From Limnothrix sp. FACHB-406 (GTDB taxonomy: Bacteria > Cyanobacteriota > Cyanobacteriia > CACIAM-69d), in assembly GCF_014698235.1 (NCBI RefSeq), contig NZ_JACJSP010000015.1, positions 1-64,000 of the forward strand: a DNA stretch of 64,000 bases, in the 5' to 3' direction. The position numbers and the translations under genes are program-made. Shown in pieces: positions 26,893 through 36,407 of this stretch. The notes beneath the pieces are model-generated. The model worked only from the letters and a program-made list of their open reading frames with translations, searched no databases and was not told the DNA's origin. Position 1 is the first letter of the stretch. The number at the start of each line of letters is the position of its first letter.

Positions 26893-27933
26893 TCAAAGTT
26901 CCTTGGATGACCGATCCGTTGGTGGGTTCTTGCCAAACCGTTGCTGATGGCATTGGTGAGCGAGGTTTACCAAGTCCTGATAGCCCCAACTCCCTCGATC
27001 GTTGACCTGTGCCGCAAGGGCTTGGGGCAGTGCCATTAATCCCAAATAAGCTCCACTAATCGCCCCGGCCATGGCGGCGGTGGTGTCCACATCTCCGCCC
27101 ACGGTGATGCTGGTGCAAACAGTTTCCCAATAATCTGCGGGCGATCGCAAGAAGGCGTAGAGGCTCCACAAAACACTGGGAATAACAAAGGGAGAAATGC
27201 CCGGCCAACTGCGCTCCTGATCGGGAGATCGGCCGGCGTTGGCGATCAAGACGGCGGCTTCGGTGGGGCTAAGCAAGACCCAATCGGTCAGCATTTGCAC
27301 CCATTCACCAAAGGGGCGATCGACCTGAGCCACCCAAGTACTGAGCTGACCCAGAAAATCGGGAGGATTGATCGCCCCACCGCGCAGGGCCAAAGCCACC
27401 GCGCCAGCAATGGCAACGGCTCCCGCAGAGCAACGCGGATCTTGGTGCGTAATGTACCCTTGGTCGCAGGCGGCGGCAATCAGTTTGTCGGGATCATGGC
27501 TAAAGAACCACCCGATCGGGGCCGCTCGCATGGCGCTGCCGTTGCCAGCGGAAGGGGCTGGAACCCCCGCCTCATGCCAGGGAACCCCTTGAATTAACCG
27601 CTCGGCGGCCGATTCGGTGGCTAGTCCCCGGCCCACAATTCGCTCTTCCGCGAAGATGGCGGCAATTCTGGCCGCATAATCTGCGGGATCAAACCCTCCT
27701 TGGGCCACGTAGCTTTGTGCCAACTCGCGAGCCAGTTGGGAATCGTCCGTATATTGACCAAAAGGGAAGGGAAATCGATCCCGATCGCCAATTTGCTGAA
27801 GCCGGACTTCTTGGGCCACAAAGTTGGCACAAACTTCCGGTGGGTAGCCCTCCACCCGACAACCCACCGCATCAGCCAAACATTGCCCCACCAAACTGCC
27901 GGCAAACTGATCAGGACTGGGAATCAACATCAA
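26893..27933 (-). CDS. ADP-ribosylglycohydrolase family protein
   Basis: The 346-residue protein belongs to the DraG/ARH family of dinuclear-magnesium hydrolases that remove ADP-ribose from proteins or small molecules. The metal-binding motifs are visible: YTDDSQ (T62-D63-D64-S65) near the N-terminus and GGDVDTTAAMAGAISGAYLG near residue 280. The N-terminal GSLVGQCLADAVG is also typical. The target is unknown; no ADP-ribosyltransferase or nitrogenase gene is in the window. It is convergent with the OmpR-type regulator gene and precedes nothing on its own strand for over 2 kb except unrelated genes. Confidence 0.9.
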   Translation of the reverse strand: MMLIPSPDQFAGSLVGQCLADAVGCRVEGYPPEVCANFVAQEVRLQQIGDRDRFPFPFGQYTDDSQLARELAQSYVAQGGFDPADYAARIAAIFAEERIVGRGLATESAAERLIQGVPWHEAGVPAPSAGNGSAMRAAPIGWFFSHDPDKLIAAACDQGYITHQDPRCSAGAVAIAGAVALALRGGAINPPDFLGQLSTWVAQVDRPFGEWVQMLTDWVLLSPTEAAVLIANAGRSPDQERSWPGISPFVIPSVLWSLYAFLRSPADYWETVCTSITVGGDVDTTAAMAGAISGAYLGLMALPQALAAQVNDRGSWGYQDLVNLAHQCHQQRFGKNPPTDRSSKEL

Positions 27934-28033
27934 GAGAGAACCTCAAGACGTAGAATTTGTCCTCAACATACCCAAGGCTGAGCCAGTTTTTGCCGATGGT
28001 TCAGGTTCCCCGTGCCTGCCAGCGTGGGCCCCT

Positions 28034-30841
28034 TCAAAGTTCCAGCACGGCCAAGGTGATATCGGCGGCCCGTTGGATTTGGAAACCCAGTTTTTCGCAC
28101 AGATGACGCATAGGGGCGTTGTTGGGCAAAATTTCGCCCCGCAGTCGATCGATCTTTTCGTCGCGGGCAATGGCAACCAACCGCTGCAAAAGTTCCGTGC
28201 CTAGCCCTTGATTTTGGTAGCGATCGCGAATGAGCATCGCAAACTCCGCTTCATTGGAGCCATGCAGCTTGCTAATGCGGCTGACTCCCAAAATTTCCCG
28301 TTCTTCACTGGGATCGCGCCCCTCCGCCACCAGGGCCATTTCCCGATCGTAGTCAATGAAGCAAATCCGCGACAGACGCTCGTGGCTAATCCGCTGGCTC
28401 AGTTTCAGGGCGTGGAAATAGCGCAGATAAACCGTTTGTTCCGACAAACTCTCGTGGAAACGCACCAAAGGCGGTTCATCCTCCGGGCGAATGGGGCGAA
28501 TATTGACCGTTGTGCCGTCGCGCAGGGTCCAGGGGGTCGCGTATTGAATGGGATAAGGGCGGATGGCCGGCCGGGGCAACGTTGCCGGATCCATGGGCGG
28601 GTGCAACACCACCCTCGCATCCAGGGCAATCAGCGAACTGGTGGTTCCGGTGGCCACGGCCTGGCCAGCCTCGCGGGCGAGGAGGGGATTGATGTCAATT
28701 TCCTTAATCCAGGGCTGTTCCACCACCAGTTGGCTGAAACGCACCAGGAGTTGCTCCAGGGCGGCCAAGTCCACGGGGGCCCGACCGCGTACCCCTTGCA
28801 GGGCTTTGTAAATCCGGGTTTGTTCCATCATCCGCCGGGCCAGGGTGGTGTTGAGCGGGGGCAGGCCCAGGGCGCGATCGCGGAACACCTCCACCAACTG
28901 ACCGCCCAACCCAAACAGCAACACGGGGCCAAATTGTGGATCCACACTACTGCCCAGAATTAGCTCATAGCCATCTAACTTGAGCATGGGTTGCACGGTG
29001 ACCCCCAAAAAGTCCGCTGTGAGGACGCGCCGTTGGGGATCTGCATCCCCTTCTTCGGTGTAGCTGCTGGTTTGTGGGGACTTGTGACGGTTGGCGATCG
29101 CCACGCCGGCCACGATCGCCAGGTAAGCCCAGCGCACCTCATTAGCATTTTGCAAATTCAGCCGCACACCACCCACATCGCTCTTGTGGGTGATGGTTTC
29201 GGAATAGAGCTTGAGGGCCACGGGATAGCCAATGTCGTTGGCAATTTCCACGGCCTCTTCGAGCTTGGTGGCGATGCGGGTTTCCACCACGGGAATTCCA
29301 TAGGCGGCCAGGATTTGCTTGGCTTCAAATTCCGTGAGTAGATTGCGGCCCACCGCTTGGGCTTGCTGAATGATCCGAGTGACGGCGGCTCGATCGGGTT
29401 CGGCGGCAAAACTACCCGCGACCGCATTGGGGGTTTCATACAGTCCCCGCAGGTTGTAGCTGTAGCGCCACATGTAGTTGAACACCCGGGTGGCCGCGTC
29501 GGGGTAGGGGAGGGTGAAGATGCCCGCTTGGTTCAAAATGGCCTCGCCAGCGGCCACGGCCGAGCCGCCCATCCAACTGGCCAAGATCGGCTTCCCGCAA
29601 TGGGCATAGGGCCGCAGCCGCTCAGCAATTTGGGTGGGATCGGTCATGGCCTGGGGGGTGAGGATGGTCAGCAGCCCGTCTCCGTTGGGATCGGCGGCGG
29701 CGATTTCCAAGGCCTGGGAATAGCGATCGGGGTCGGCATCTCCCAAAATGTCGATCGGGTTGCGGCGGCTCCAACTGGGCGGCAACACTTGATCTAACCG
29801 CTCGATCGTCTCCGGTGACAGCTCGGCCAAGTCGCCCCCGCCGGAAACCACCTCATCGGCCGCCAACACCCCAGGGCCGCCCGCATTGGTCAGCACAATC
29901 AACTTGCGCCCCCGGGGGCGAGGTTGCTTGGCCAGCACTTCGGTCATGTCGAACAGGTCTTCGATCGTCTCGACGCGCAACACCCCCGATCGCCGGAAGG
30001 CCGCATCCAACACCGCGTCACTACCCGACAGCGATCCCGTGTGGGAGGCGGCCGCCTGGGCTGCCGCTTCCGTGCGTCCCACCTTGATCACCATGATCGG
30101 TTTTTGCAGCGCCACTTCTCGCGCTGCCGACAGGAAGGCCCGCGCATCCCCCACCGATTCCATGTAAATAGCGATCGTGTGGGTGCGGGGATCATCGCCC
30201 AGGTATTCAATCAGGTCGCCCCAGCCCACATCCAGCATTGACCCGATCGACACAAAGGAACTGAAGCCCACCTGTTCCCGGAAGCTCCAATCCAAAATCG
30301 CCGTACACATGGCCCCGCTTTGGCTCAGGAATGCCACATTTCCCGGCCGGGCCATGGCGCTGGCAAAGGTGGCGTTCAAACCGGAAATCGGATTCATTAC
30401 CCCCAAGCAGTTGGGGCCCACCACCCGCATGTTGTAGCGGCGGGCTTCGGTCAGGAGTCGTTTTTCTAGTTCAATGCCAGCGGGGCCAATTTCCTTGAAG
30501 CCCGCAGACAGGACGATCGCCCCGCGTACCCCTGCCTGGCCACAATCGCGAATCAAGTCCGGAACGGTGGCCGCTGGGGTGGCAATCACCGCCAAATCCA
30601 CGGTTTCGGGCACTTCCGCGATCGAGGGATAGGCCCTGACTCCCAACACGTTCGATCGCTTGGGATTAATGGGAAACACCGTGCCCCCAAAGGGGTTTTG
30701 CAACAAATTGGTCAAAAGCGTGCGCCCCACACTCCCTTCACGATCGGTTGCGCCAATCAGCGCCACACTCCGAGGCACAAAAATTGCATCCAAAGGATGG
30801 CGATCGGGAGAGACTTCAAGGGCGATGGAAGCAACTGTCAT
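28034..30841 (-). CDS. ADP-forming acyl-CoA synthetase fused to a GNAT acetyltransferase (Pat/PatZ type)
   Basis: From the ATG at 30841 the product has 935 residues; the ATG at 30946 would add 35 unconserved ones. Domains in order: CoA-binding Rossmann domain (about 15-145, [17 protein letters not shown]), succinyl-CoA-synthetase-like ligase domains with [13 protein letters not shown] near residue 295, an ATP-grasp domain (about 480-715, [19 protein letters not shown]) and a C-terminal GNAT domain (about 755-935, [33 protein letters not shown]). This is the architecture of Pat/PatZ (YfiQ) protein lysine acetyltransferases, in which the synthetase part may be catalytic or a regulatory relic. 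It may acetylate acetyl-CoA synthetase or other metabolic enzymes. Confidence 0.9.
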   Translation of the reverse strand: MTVASIALEVSPDRHPLDAIFVPRSVALIGATDREGSVGRTLLTNLLQNPFGGTVFPINPKRSNVLGVRAYPSIAEVPETVDLAVIATPAATVPDLIRDCGQAGVRGAIVLSAGFKEIGPAGIELEKRLLTEARRYNMRVVGPNCLGVMNPISGLNATFASAMARPGNVAFLSQSGAMCTAILDWSFREQVGFSSFVSIGSMLDVGWGDLIEYLGDDPRTHTIAIYMESVGDARAFLSAAREVALQKPIMVIKVGRTEAAAQAAASHTGSLSGSDAVLDAAFRRSGVLRVETIEDLFDMTEVLAKQPRPRGRKLIVLTNAGGPGVLAADEVVSGGGDLAELSPETIERLDQVLPPSWSRRNPIDILGDADPDRYSQALEIAAADPNGDGLLTILTPQAMTDPTQIAERLRPYAHCGKPILASWMGGSAVAAGEAILNQAGIFTLPYPDAATRVFNYMWRYSYNLRGLYETPNAVAGSFAAEPDRAAVTRIIQQAQAVGRNLLTEFEAKQILAAYGIPVVETRIATKLEEAVEIANDIGYPVALKLYSETITHKSDVGGVRLNLQNANEVRWAYLAIVAGVAIANRHKSPQTSSYTEEGDADPQRRVLTADFLGVTVQPMLKLDGYELILGSSVDPQFGPVLLFGLGGQLVEVFRDRALGLPPLNTTLARRMMEQTRIYKALQGVRGRAPVDLAALEQLLVRFSQLVVEQPWIKEIDINPLLAREAGQAVATGTTSSLIALDARVVLHPPMDPATLPRPAIRPYPIQYATPWTLRDGTTVNIRPIRPEDEPPLVRFHESLSEQTVYLRYFHALKLSQRISHERLSRICFIDYDREMALVAEGRDPSEEREILGVSRISKLHGSNEAEFAMLIRDRYQNQGLGTELLQRLVAIARDEKIDRLRGEILPNNAPMRHLCEKLGFQIQRAADITLAVLEL

Positions 30842-31301
30842 AGCCAGCGACCTACGTGAATGCAATAGGTAAAGAAGACAAAGGGGCAATGCCGGGCCCA
30901 TGGCCCAATTGTTCAGATCAACGCAACACCGCTCAGGCAGCCCCAAGGTCGCAATTCATCCCGGCCCTAGCGTTCGTTTGGGGTTGACACCATCGCCGCA
31001 ATCTCAATTGACGGCATTTGCGGGGATGCAGGCCATGGGGCTGGCTGCCGCTCGGAGGTTAGGGAATCTGTCGATCGTGAAGTCTTGATCCGATCTTGAC
31101 CCGACTTGATGGGGAATTCCCTAAATCGCATACAGTTTTTTCGATTCAGCGTTTTCAATTCCGCGTTATTGATGCAGCGCCCTGATATTGCCTCCTCAAT
31201 AACATTGGGAACATCAGGAAAGGGGAATTCCAAGAAATCTGAACGAACTTTGAAAAATCTGACAAGTTTGGTGTCACTCAAGATGCCTACCAAGATGCCC
31301 A
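30842..31301. other. intergenic region
   Basis: This 460-bp gap between the acyl-CoA synthetase start and the 3' end of the GT2 gene has no convincing coding frame. GGGGAATTCC occurs twice (about 31110 and 31222). The synthetase promoter must lie at its left end; none could be assigned with confidence. Confidence 0.45.
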
Positions 31302-32417
31302 TCAATTGGACCCCGAAGGACGGCGGATATAGCCCAGTAGGGATTGGGGATTCACCCAGCGGGCGCGGGATCCTAGCCGATCGAGCAGGTTAGCCCGCAG
31401 CCTTGGGGAACATAAACCAATCAACAGTAATCCCAACAAAGCTTTCACTGCTCCGGGCGATCGCCCAAAGGCCGGGTCATGGCCCAAGAGATGCCAACCC
31501 AATTGCCAACCGAGCAGCCCTTGGCGATCGGGTGGGTTCAGTCGCAGGGTCACGGCATCCAGGCGCGGGGCCAGATATTTATAGAGCAAATATTTATAGA
31601 AATTGCCAAAGGCGATCGGCCCATGAATGGCCAGGTGGGGATGCTGGGCGATGGCTTGCCGCAAACAGGCCAACCCCGATCGCGCAATGCGGGCCACATT
31701 CGCCGACTGGGATCCCGCTGCCATCCGATAGAGCACCTGCACCCGGGGCACGCAAACCAGGGGAAACCGGGCCGCCAACCGCAACCACAAATCCCAATCC
31801 TCTGAGGGAACCAGGGTGGGATCAAAGGGGGCAATCGGGCGGGGATCGGCGGGATTCGGCCAGCCCACGGCCGCCAGGGCGGATCGGCGGATCAGCGGGT
31901 TAGAGCCATTTTCTAAAAAATTGAGCTGTAACAAAGCGGGCAGCACGGCCCCTTCCAGGCTGACATAGCTGCCTCGGTGGGAAAACGCTGCCCGATCGTC
32001 CACGTAGTCCGTCCAGCTATAGGCCAAGGCGGCCTGGGGATTGGCGGCCAAGGCCGCCTTCTGGGCCGCCAATTTGTCCGGAGTCCACCAATCATCCGCA
32101 TCGAGAAAGGCAATCCATTGGCCCCGTGCTTGGGCTAAGCCTCGGTTTCGGGCGATCGCCTGGCCGCCGTTGGCAAACCGGAATGGCCGCACCCGAGCAT
32201 CCCGCGCGGCCCAAGCCTGCAAGCAATCCCAGGTCTGGTCGATCGACCCGTCATCCACCACCACAATTTCAAAATCTGGGTCGGTTTGGGCCAACACAGA
32301 GGCGATCGTCTGGGAAAGGGTCGCCGCTGCGTTGTAGGCCGGAATGATCACTGAGATCGCTGGGTTGGGCATTGCTGAATCCGATCTTGTGGCGTTGGGC
32401 ATTGCTGCTTCGGACAT
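31302..32417 (-). CDS. glycosyltransferase family 2
   Basis: The 371-residue protein is a GT-A fold glycosyltransferase. It opens with ISVIIPAYNAAATLSQTIAS, followed by FEIVVVDDGSIDQTWD, ARNRGLAQARGQWIAFLDAD with the DxD metal site, and SEDWDLWLRLAARF with the likely catalytic acid. It lacks the membrane helices of processive synthases. The start is not certain, as in-frame ATGs at residues 6 and 16 also precede the first strand. The gene is divergent from the DUF4112 gene. The acceptor is unknown; exopolysaccharide or lipopolysaccharide decoration is possible. Confidence 0.9.
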   Translation of the reverse strand: MSEAAMPNATRSDSAMPNPAISVIIPAYNAAATLSQTIASVLAQTDPDFEIVVVDDGSIDQTWDCLQAWAARDARVRPFRFANGGQAIARNRGLAQARGQWIAFLDADDWWTPDKLAAQKAALAANPQAALAYSWTDYVDDRAAFSHRGSYVSLEGAVLPALLQLNFLENGSNPLIRRSALAAVGWPNPADPRPIAPFDPTLVPSEDWDLWLRLAARFPLVCVPRVQVLYRMAAGSQSANVARIARSGLACLRQAIAQHPHLAIHGPIAFGNFYKYLLYKYLAPRLDAVTLRLNPPDRQGLLGWQLGWHLLGHDPAFGRSPGAVKALLGLLLIGLCSPRLRANLLDRLGSRARWVNPQSLLGYIRRPSGSN

Positions 32418-32526
32418 TGGGTTATAACGACAGGCCGCCTCAAAAACAGCAATCGAAAACGGAACTTTCGCGATCGCCGCCTACAATTTTGGCAATGCTG
32501 CAAGGGGCCCCACTGCCCTGCCACCC

Positions 32527-33063
32527 ATGAACCGCCGATCGTCCGCCGCTTCCACCCCGATCGCCACCTCCGGGGTCACACCGCAGTTTTCTAGCCAAGA
32601 TTGGCAACGCTTGAAACGGGTTCGGGCGATCGCCACCCTGATGGACAACGCGATCGAACTGCCGATTGTGCGCTACCGGGTGGGCCTCGATCCCGTGATT
32701 GGCCTGCTCCCGATCGGGGGAGACCTGGTGAGTTTTTTGCTGTCGGTTTATCTGGTTTGGGAGTCGGCCCGCCTGGGCACACCGCCCGCCCTGCTCACCC
32801 GCATGACTGTGAATATTGCCTTGGAAACCCTGGCCGGCGCGGTTCCGGCCCTCGGGGATTTGGTGGATGTGGCCTGGAAGGCCAATGCCCAAAATTTGCA
32901 GTTGCTGGAAGCCCATTTGCACGCACCTGATCGGGGGCCGGGGCGCGTGTCCAAACGGTTTGTGTTGCTGTTGATTGGGGGCCTGCTGCTGCTGACGATC
33001 GCCACGGCCAGCCTCAGCCTGTGGTTGCTGCAACTGGCTTGGCAGACTCTCGTTGGTGCATAG
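32527..33063 (+). CDS. DUF4112 membrane protein
   Basis: The 178-residue protein fits the DUF4112 family: the conserved block LMDNAIELPIVRYRVGLDPV-type, then LLPIGGDLVSFLLSVYLVWESARLG and TLAGAVPALGDLVDVAWKANAQN. Two or three hydrophobic segments occur, the last near the C-terminus (about residues 141-170), so it is probably an inner- or thylakoid-membrane protein. Function is not known for the family. The gene lies between two oppositely oriented neighbours and is likely transcribed alone. Confidence 0.85.
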   Translation: MNRRSSAASTPIATSGVTPQFSSQDWQRLKRVRAIATLMDNAIELPIVRYRVGLDPVIGLLPIGGDLVSFLLSVYLVWESARLGTPPALLTRMTVNIALETLAGAVPALGDLVDVAWKANAQNLQLLEAHLHAPDRGPGRVSKRFVLLLIGGLLLLTIATASLSLWLLQLAWQTLVGA

Positions 33064-33087
33064 GTTTCGGGAATTGGAGCATCGGCC

Positions 33088-34470
33088 CTAGGTCTGGATG
33101 GGTTCGTTGCGGCTAGGGTCGCCCAAAAACGGCTCGATCGGGGGCGGTATTACTACCGGTTGCGGTGGGCCACCCCATTGGGTTTGTAAGTCCGTGAGGA
33201 GTTTGTCTTGCTCCGCCCGCAGGCTGTTGACTTTGGTGCTGCGGTTTTGGATTGAAAACCAAACCAAGCCCCGATCGCGCGTGGGCAAAAACCCAGACAG
33301 GGCACTGACATTAAACAAACTGCCGGTTTTGACAGCGGAACCGGCGGGCATTTTGCGCCGGGCAATGGTTCCCCGATCGCGCCCGGCCATGGGCAACAGG
33401 GCCGCAACGCCCTCCGGAATGCCCAGCACTTGCAAGCGCCGTTCCAAAGCAATCCCGATCGCGGTGATCGCCCTGGGAGAAAAAGCATTGCCCTGGCCCA
33501 AACCGGAGCCATTGAGCGATCGCAATTCCGTTTCTGAGAGACCCGTGAGCGATCGCAACTGTTGCGCCACCTTCACGCCGCCGCCCATCTGGCGGGCCAG
33601 GGTTTCGGCCATGAAGTTATTGCTGTAGAGGTTCATTTGCTTCAGCAAACTCAGCAACGGCAGCGATCGATGGCGAATCAACAAGCGCCGGCCCGCTACG
33701 GGCGTGGTCGTGCCCGGTGTGGTGGTGGCGTTGGGCAGTTGGTTGGGCGAAGCCGAGGGCAGGGCATCCAACGCCGGCCGCACCGTTCCCGCAATCACCA
33801 CCTGGGGCTTGGCTGTGCCGGGGGGCATGGCTCCATGGACACGGGTGAGCAAGGGCGACCAAGCCGCTTCATTGATCCCTTGGCGCAGTAAGGTTCCGCC
33901 CAGGGCTGGCCCCGGTGGGTTAGGGTCTTCTGGATCGGGCAAAAAGTTCATCTCAAAGCGCCCTTCAATCACCAGATCGCCGGTTACCCGGTTGATGCCC
34001 AATTGCTGGAGCGCATTCCCAAGGGCGATCGCCTCTTCCCAAACAAACATCGGATCGCCACCGCCGCGCACAATTAAGTTGCCCTGGAGGGTTCCTTGGG
34101 CGATCGGCCCGTCGGCCCAAATTTCCGTGATGAATTGATGGTTCGGATCCCAGGTTTCCAAAGCCGCCAAGGAAGTGGCCACCTTGGTCAAGGATGCGGC
34201 GGAGAGGGGGCGATCGCCCTGATGTTGGGCCAAAACGCGCCAGTTGGCTTGGAACCAAAGGCCCTGTTCAGCGGGGTCAATGCCGGCCGCCTTCAGGCGA
34301 TCGAGATATTGCTGCACCGTTGCCTGTGCTTGGGGTTCTGCCTGGTTTGGCCCCCAAAACCAACTGCTGCCAACGCGATTCAGATAAGTCACGGCTCCCT
34401 GGTGGAGCAAGTCAACCCCGGGTGAGAGGGTGAGCAGCGTTGCGAGTCCCGTACCGATGAATCCTTGCAC
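33088..34470 (-). CDS. dacB: D-alanyl-D-alanine carboxypeptidase/endopeptidase, PBP4 (S13) family
   Basis: The 460-residue protein is a periplasmic peptidase that trims or cuts peptidoglycan stem peptides. An N-terminal hydrophobic segment (about residues 4-20) acts as signal peptide. The three penicillin-recognition motifs are visible: SxxK as S93-L-T-K96, SxN in YSNNFMAE and KTG in VKTGSLFN near residue 385. The large insertion between SxxK and SxN is typical of the S13 family. It is transcribed toward the DUF4112 gene and lies 42 bp downstream of murJ on the same strand, so a small cell-wall operon murJ-dacB is likely. Confidence 0.92.
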   Translation of the reverse strand: MQGFIGTGLATLLTLSPGVDLLHQGAVTYLNRVGSSWFWGPNQAEPQAQATVQQYLDRLKAAGIDPAEQGLWFQANWRVLAQHQGDRPLSAASLTKVATSLAALETWDPNHQFITEIWADGPIAQGTLQGNLIVRGGGDPMFVWEEAIALGNALQQLGINRVTGDLVIEGRFEMNFLPDPEDPNPPGPALGGTLLRQGINEAAWSPLLTRVHGAMPPGTAKPQVVIAGTVRPALDALPSASPNQLPNATTTPGTTTPVAGRRLLIRHRSLPLLSLLKQMNLYSNNFMAETLARQMGGGVKVAQQLRSLTGLSETELRSLNGSGLGQGNAFSPRAITAIGIALERRLQVLGIPEGVAALLPMAGRDRGTIARRKMPAGSAVKTGSLFNVSALSGFLPTRDRGLVWFSIQNRSTKVNSLRAEQDKLLTDLQTQWGGPPQPVVIPPPIEPFLGDPSRNEPIQT

Positions 34471-34512
34471 TGTTCTGAATGCCCTGATGAGTTCTCTGAT
34501 TTGCTGCGTTGC

Positions 34513-36210
34513 CTATTCGCTGCGTCGCCACCGTCGCAGCAGGATCTGCAATTCCGGCAGGCGCAACTGCCAAGCCACGGCCCCAAAAACCCCTAAGCCC
34601 GCTGAACCCGCCAACACCAACAACAGCAATTGCTCAAGCAGCGAGGATCCCAAGGATCCCGCCAGCCCCCAGCGCACCCCCCAGGCCACGCCCCCAGCCA
34701 GGAAGCTTCCCAACAGCACACCGCCAAAGGGCTTGGCCCAATCGCCCCAGGGCAAGCCGCCAATGCGTCGATCGAGCAACCAGAGCAACGCCGCCATGGC
34801 CAGGGCATTCACCCCCACCGTGGCCAACACAATGCCGGCCGCGCCAAACCGAGGCACGAGCCACCAGTCCAGCAGCGCATTAAACCCGATATTGACCAAA
34901 CTGATCCGAAAGGGCGCATTGGCATCACCCAGGGCATAGAAGGCTCGCACCATCACATCCCGCCCAAGATAAACAAACATGCCAATCCCGGCGGCCATCA
35001 AAACGCTGGCCACCAGTTGGGAATCGTTGCTGTTGAAGGCTCCCCGCTCGTAGATTACTTGAACGATCGGGTCAGCCAGGGCGATCGTCAGGCCGCTGAG
35101 GGGCAACATGGCAATCGCGGAAACCAACAATCCTTGCCGAAGCCGATCAATAAATACGGGGCGATCGTCCGCTGACCGGGCCAACACCGGCAACAGGGGC
35201 ACAAGCACCACGTTGGAAACCAGGCCCAAGGGGGTTTGGATCAGCAAGTTGGCGTAGTTGAGGGCCGCCGCCGCCTGGGGCACAAAGGAGGCAAAAAATA
35301 AATCCGTGTAGAGATTAATCTGCAACATGCCGGAGGAGAGGGCCGCGGGCCCCATCACGCCCAGCACCGCTTGCACGCCCGGATGGCGCAGCGACCAGCG
35401 CAGTCGAAACCGTCCCATGCCCGCTTTGATTTGGGCGGGCAGTTGGACTAACCATTGCAAGAGGGCCCCGGCCGTGGTGCTGGCAGCCAACAGCACCCCA
35501 CCCAGCGCCAGGGTTTCAGGGCCAGAGCCGCCCTGTTGCCAAGCGAACCAGCCGATCGCCCCGATGGTGACAATGCTGGACAGAACGGGACTGATCGAGG
35601 GCAGCCAATACAGATCGGCGGCGTTCAGCGTGCCGAAGCCAATCCCGATCGCCCCGGCCAAGAAGGCGATCGGGGCCATTACCTGTAATTGCAACACCGC
35701 CAGCTCACGGGTTTGGACGGCGGCGGCGGTGTTGTGGACGCTCAAGCCGGGAGCCAACAGCCCGATCGCCGGTTCCGCAAACACCACCAGGGCCGCACTC
35801 ACCAGCAGCAAGGCCCCACAAACCACCGTGGTGACCGTTTCCACAATCACTGCCGCCTCCGATCGATCGCGCTTGGCCAACACACTGACCATGGCGCTGT
35901 GGAAGGGGCCATTGATGCCGCCCAACAGAATCAACAAAAAGCCCGGCAGCACATAGGCATAGGCGAAGGCATCCACCACGGGCCCGGCTCCAAAGGCCGC
36001 TGCGATCACCTGTTGGCGCACCAGGCCCGCCACCTTGCTCAGGAGGGTGGCCCCGGCCACGATGCTGGCAATGGACAGGATCGATCGCCCGGTCTGGGTT
36101 GGTTCCGGGGCCGCCGGGGGCGGGGGTTCAGGGTCGAGATTGGCGGCCGGCTCGGCGGGCGAGGGGGGCGGCAATTCGGAAGCGGAGGAAGGAGGCGGAG
36201 AGTCGGTCAC
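34513..36210 (-). CDS. murJ: lipid II flippase MurJ
   Basis: MurJ moves lipid-linked peptidoglycan precursors across the inner membrane. The 565-residue protein has about 14 membrane helices and family motifs in the first ones (GATLLSKVAGLVRQQVIAAAFG, VVDAFAYAYVLPGFLLILLGG) and the later YLGRDVMVRAFYALGDANAPFR. The first 42 residues are a Pro/Glu-rich cytoplasmic extension that is longer than in E. coli. The ATG at 36210 is the only start that gives this tail; a later start cannot be excluded. dacB follows 42 bp downstream. The copper-ATPase gene is divergent upstream. Confidence 0.93.
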   Translation of the reverse strand: MTDSPPPSSASELPPPSPAEPAANLDPEPPPPAAPEPTQTGRSILSIASIVAGATLLSKVAGLVRQQVIAAAFGAGPVVDAFAYAYVLPGFLLILLGGINGPFHSAMVSVLAKRDRSEAAVIVETVTTVVCGALLLVSAALVVFAEPAIGLLAPGLSVHNTAAAVQTRELAVLQLQVMAPIAFLAGAIGIGFGTLNAADLYWLPSISPVLSSIVTIGAIGWFAWQQGGSGPETLALGGVLLAASTTAGALLQWLVQLPAQIKAGMGRFRLRWSLRHPGVQAVLGVMGPAALSSGMLQINLYTDLFFASFVPQAAAALNYANLLIQTPLGLVSNVVLVPLLPVLARSADDRPVFIDRLRQGLLVSAIAMLPLSGLTIALADPIVQVIYERGAFNSNDSQLVASVLMAAGIGMFVYLGRDVMVRAFYALGDANAPFRISLVNIGFNALLDWWLVPRFGAAGIVLATVGVNALAMAALLWLLDRRIGGLPWGDWAKPFGGVLLGSFLAGGVAWGVRWGLAGSLGSSLLEQLLLLVLAGSAGLGVFGAVAWQLRLPELQILLRRWRRSE

Positions 36211-36407
36211 GGTCGAGGGGCGATCGAGAACCCGATCGAAAAAGGCTGGTTTGCAGCATACCCGAGCCGGGGAGCGATCGACCTTTTCGCCAAACCGCTA
36301 TAGTCGATCTGCGTCGATTGGCTTCCCCGATCGCCGTCAGCCAACTTTCAGATTTCGATTCCAGATTCCAACGTTTTCCCTGATCGCCGCGATCGCCCGT
36401 GAATCCT

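Noticed and set aside
31106-31393. 95-residue plus-strand frame
   Set aside because: Overlaps the GT2 gene end, has atypical codon use and no conserved sequence.
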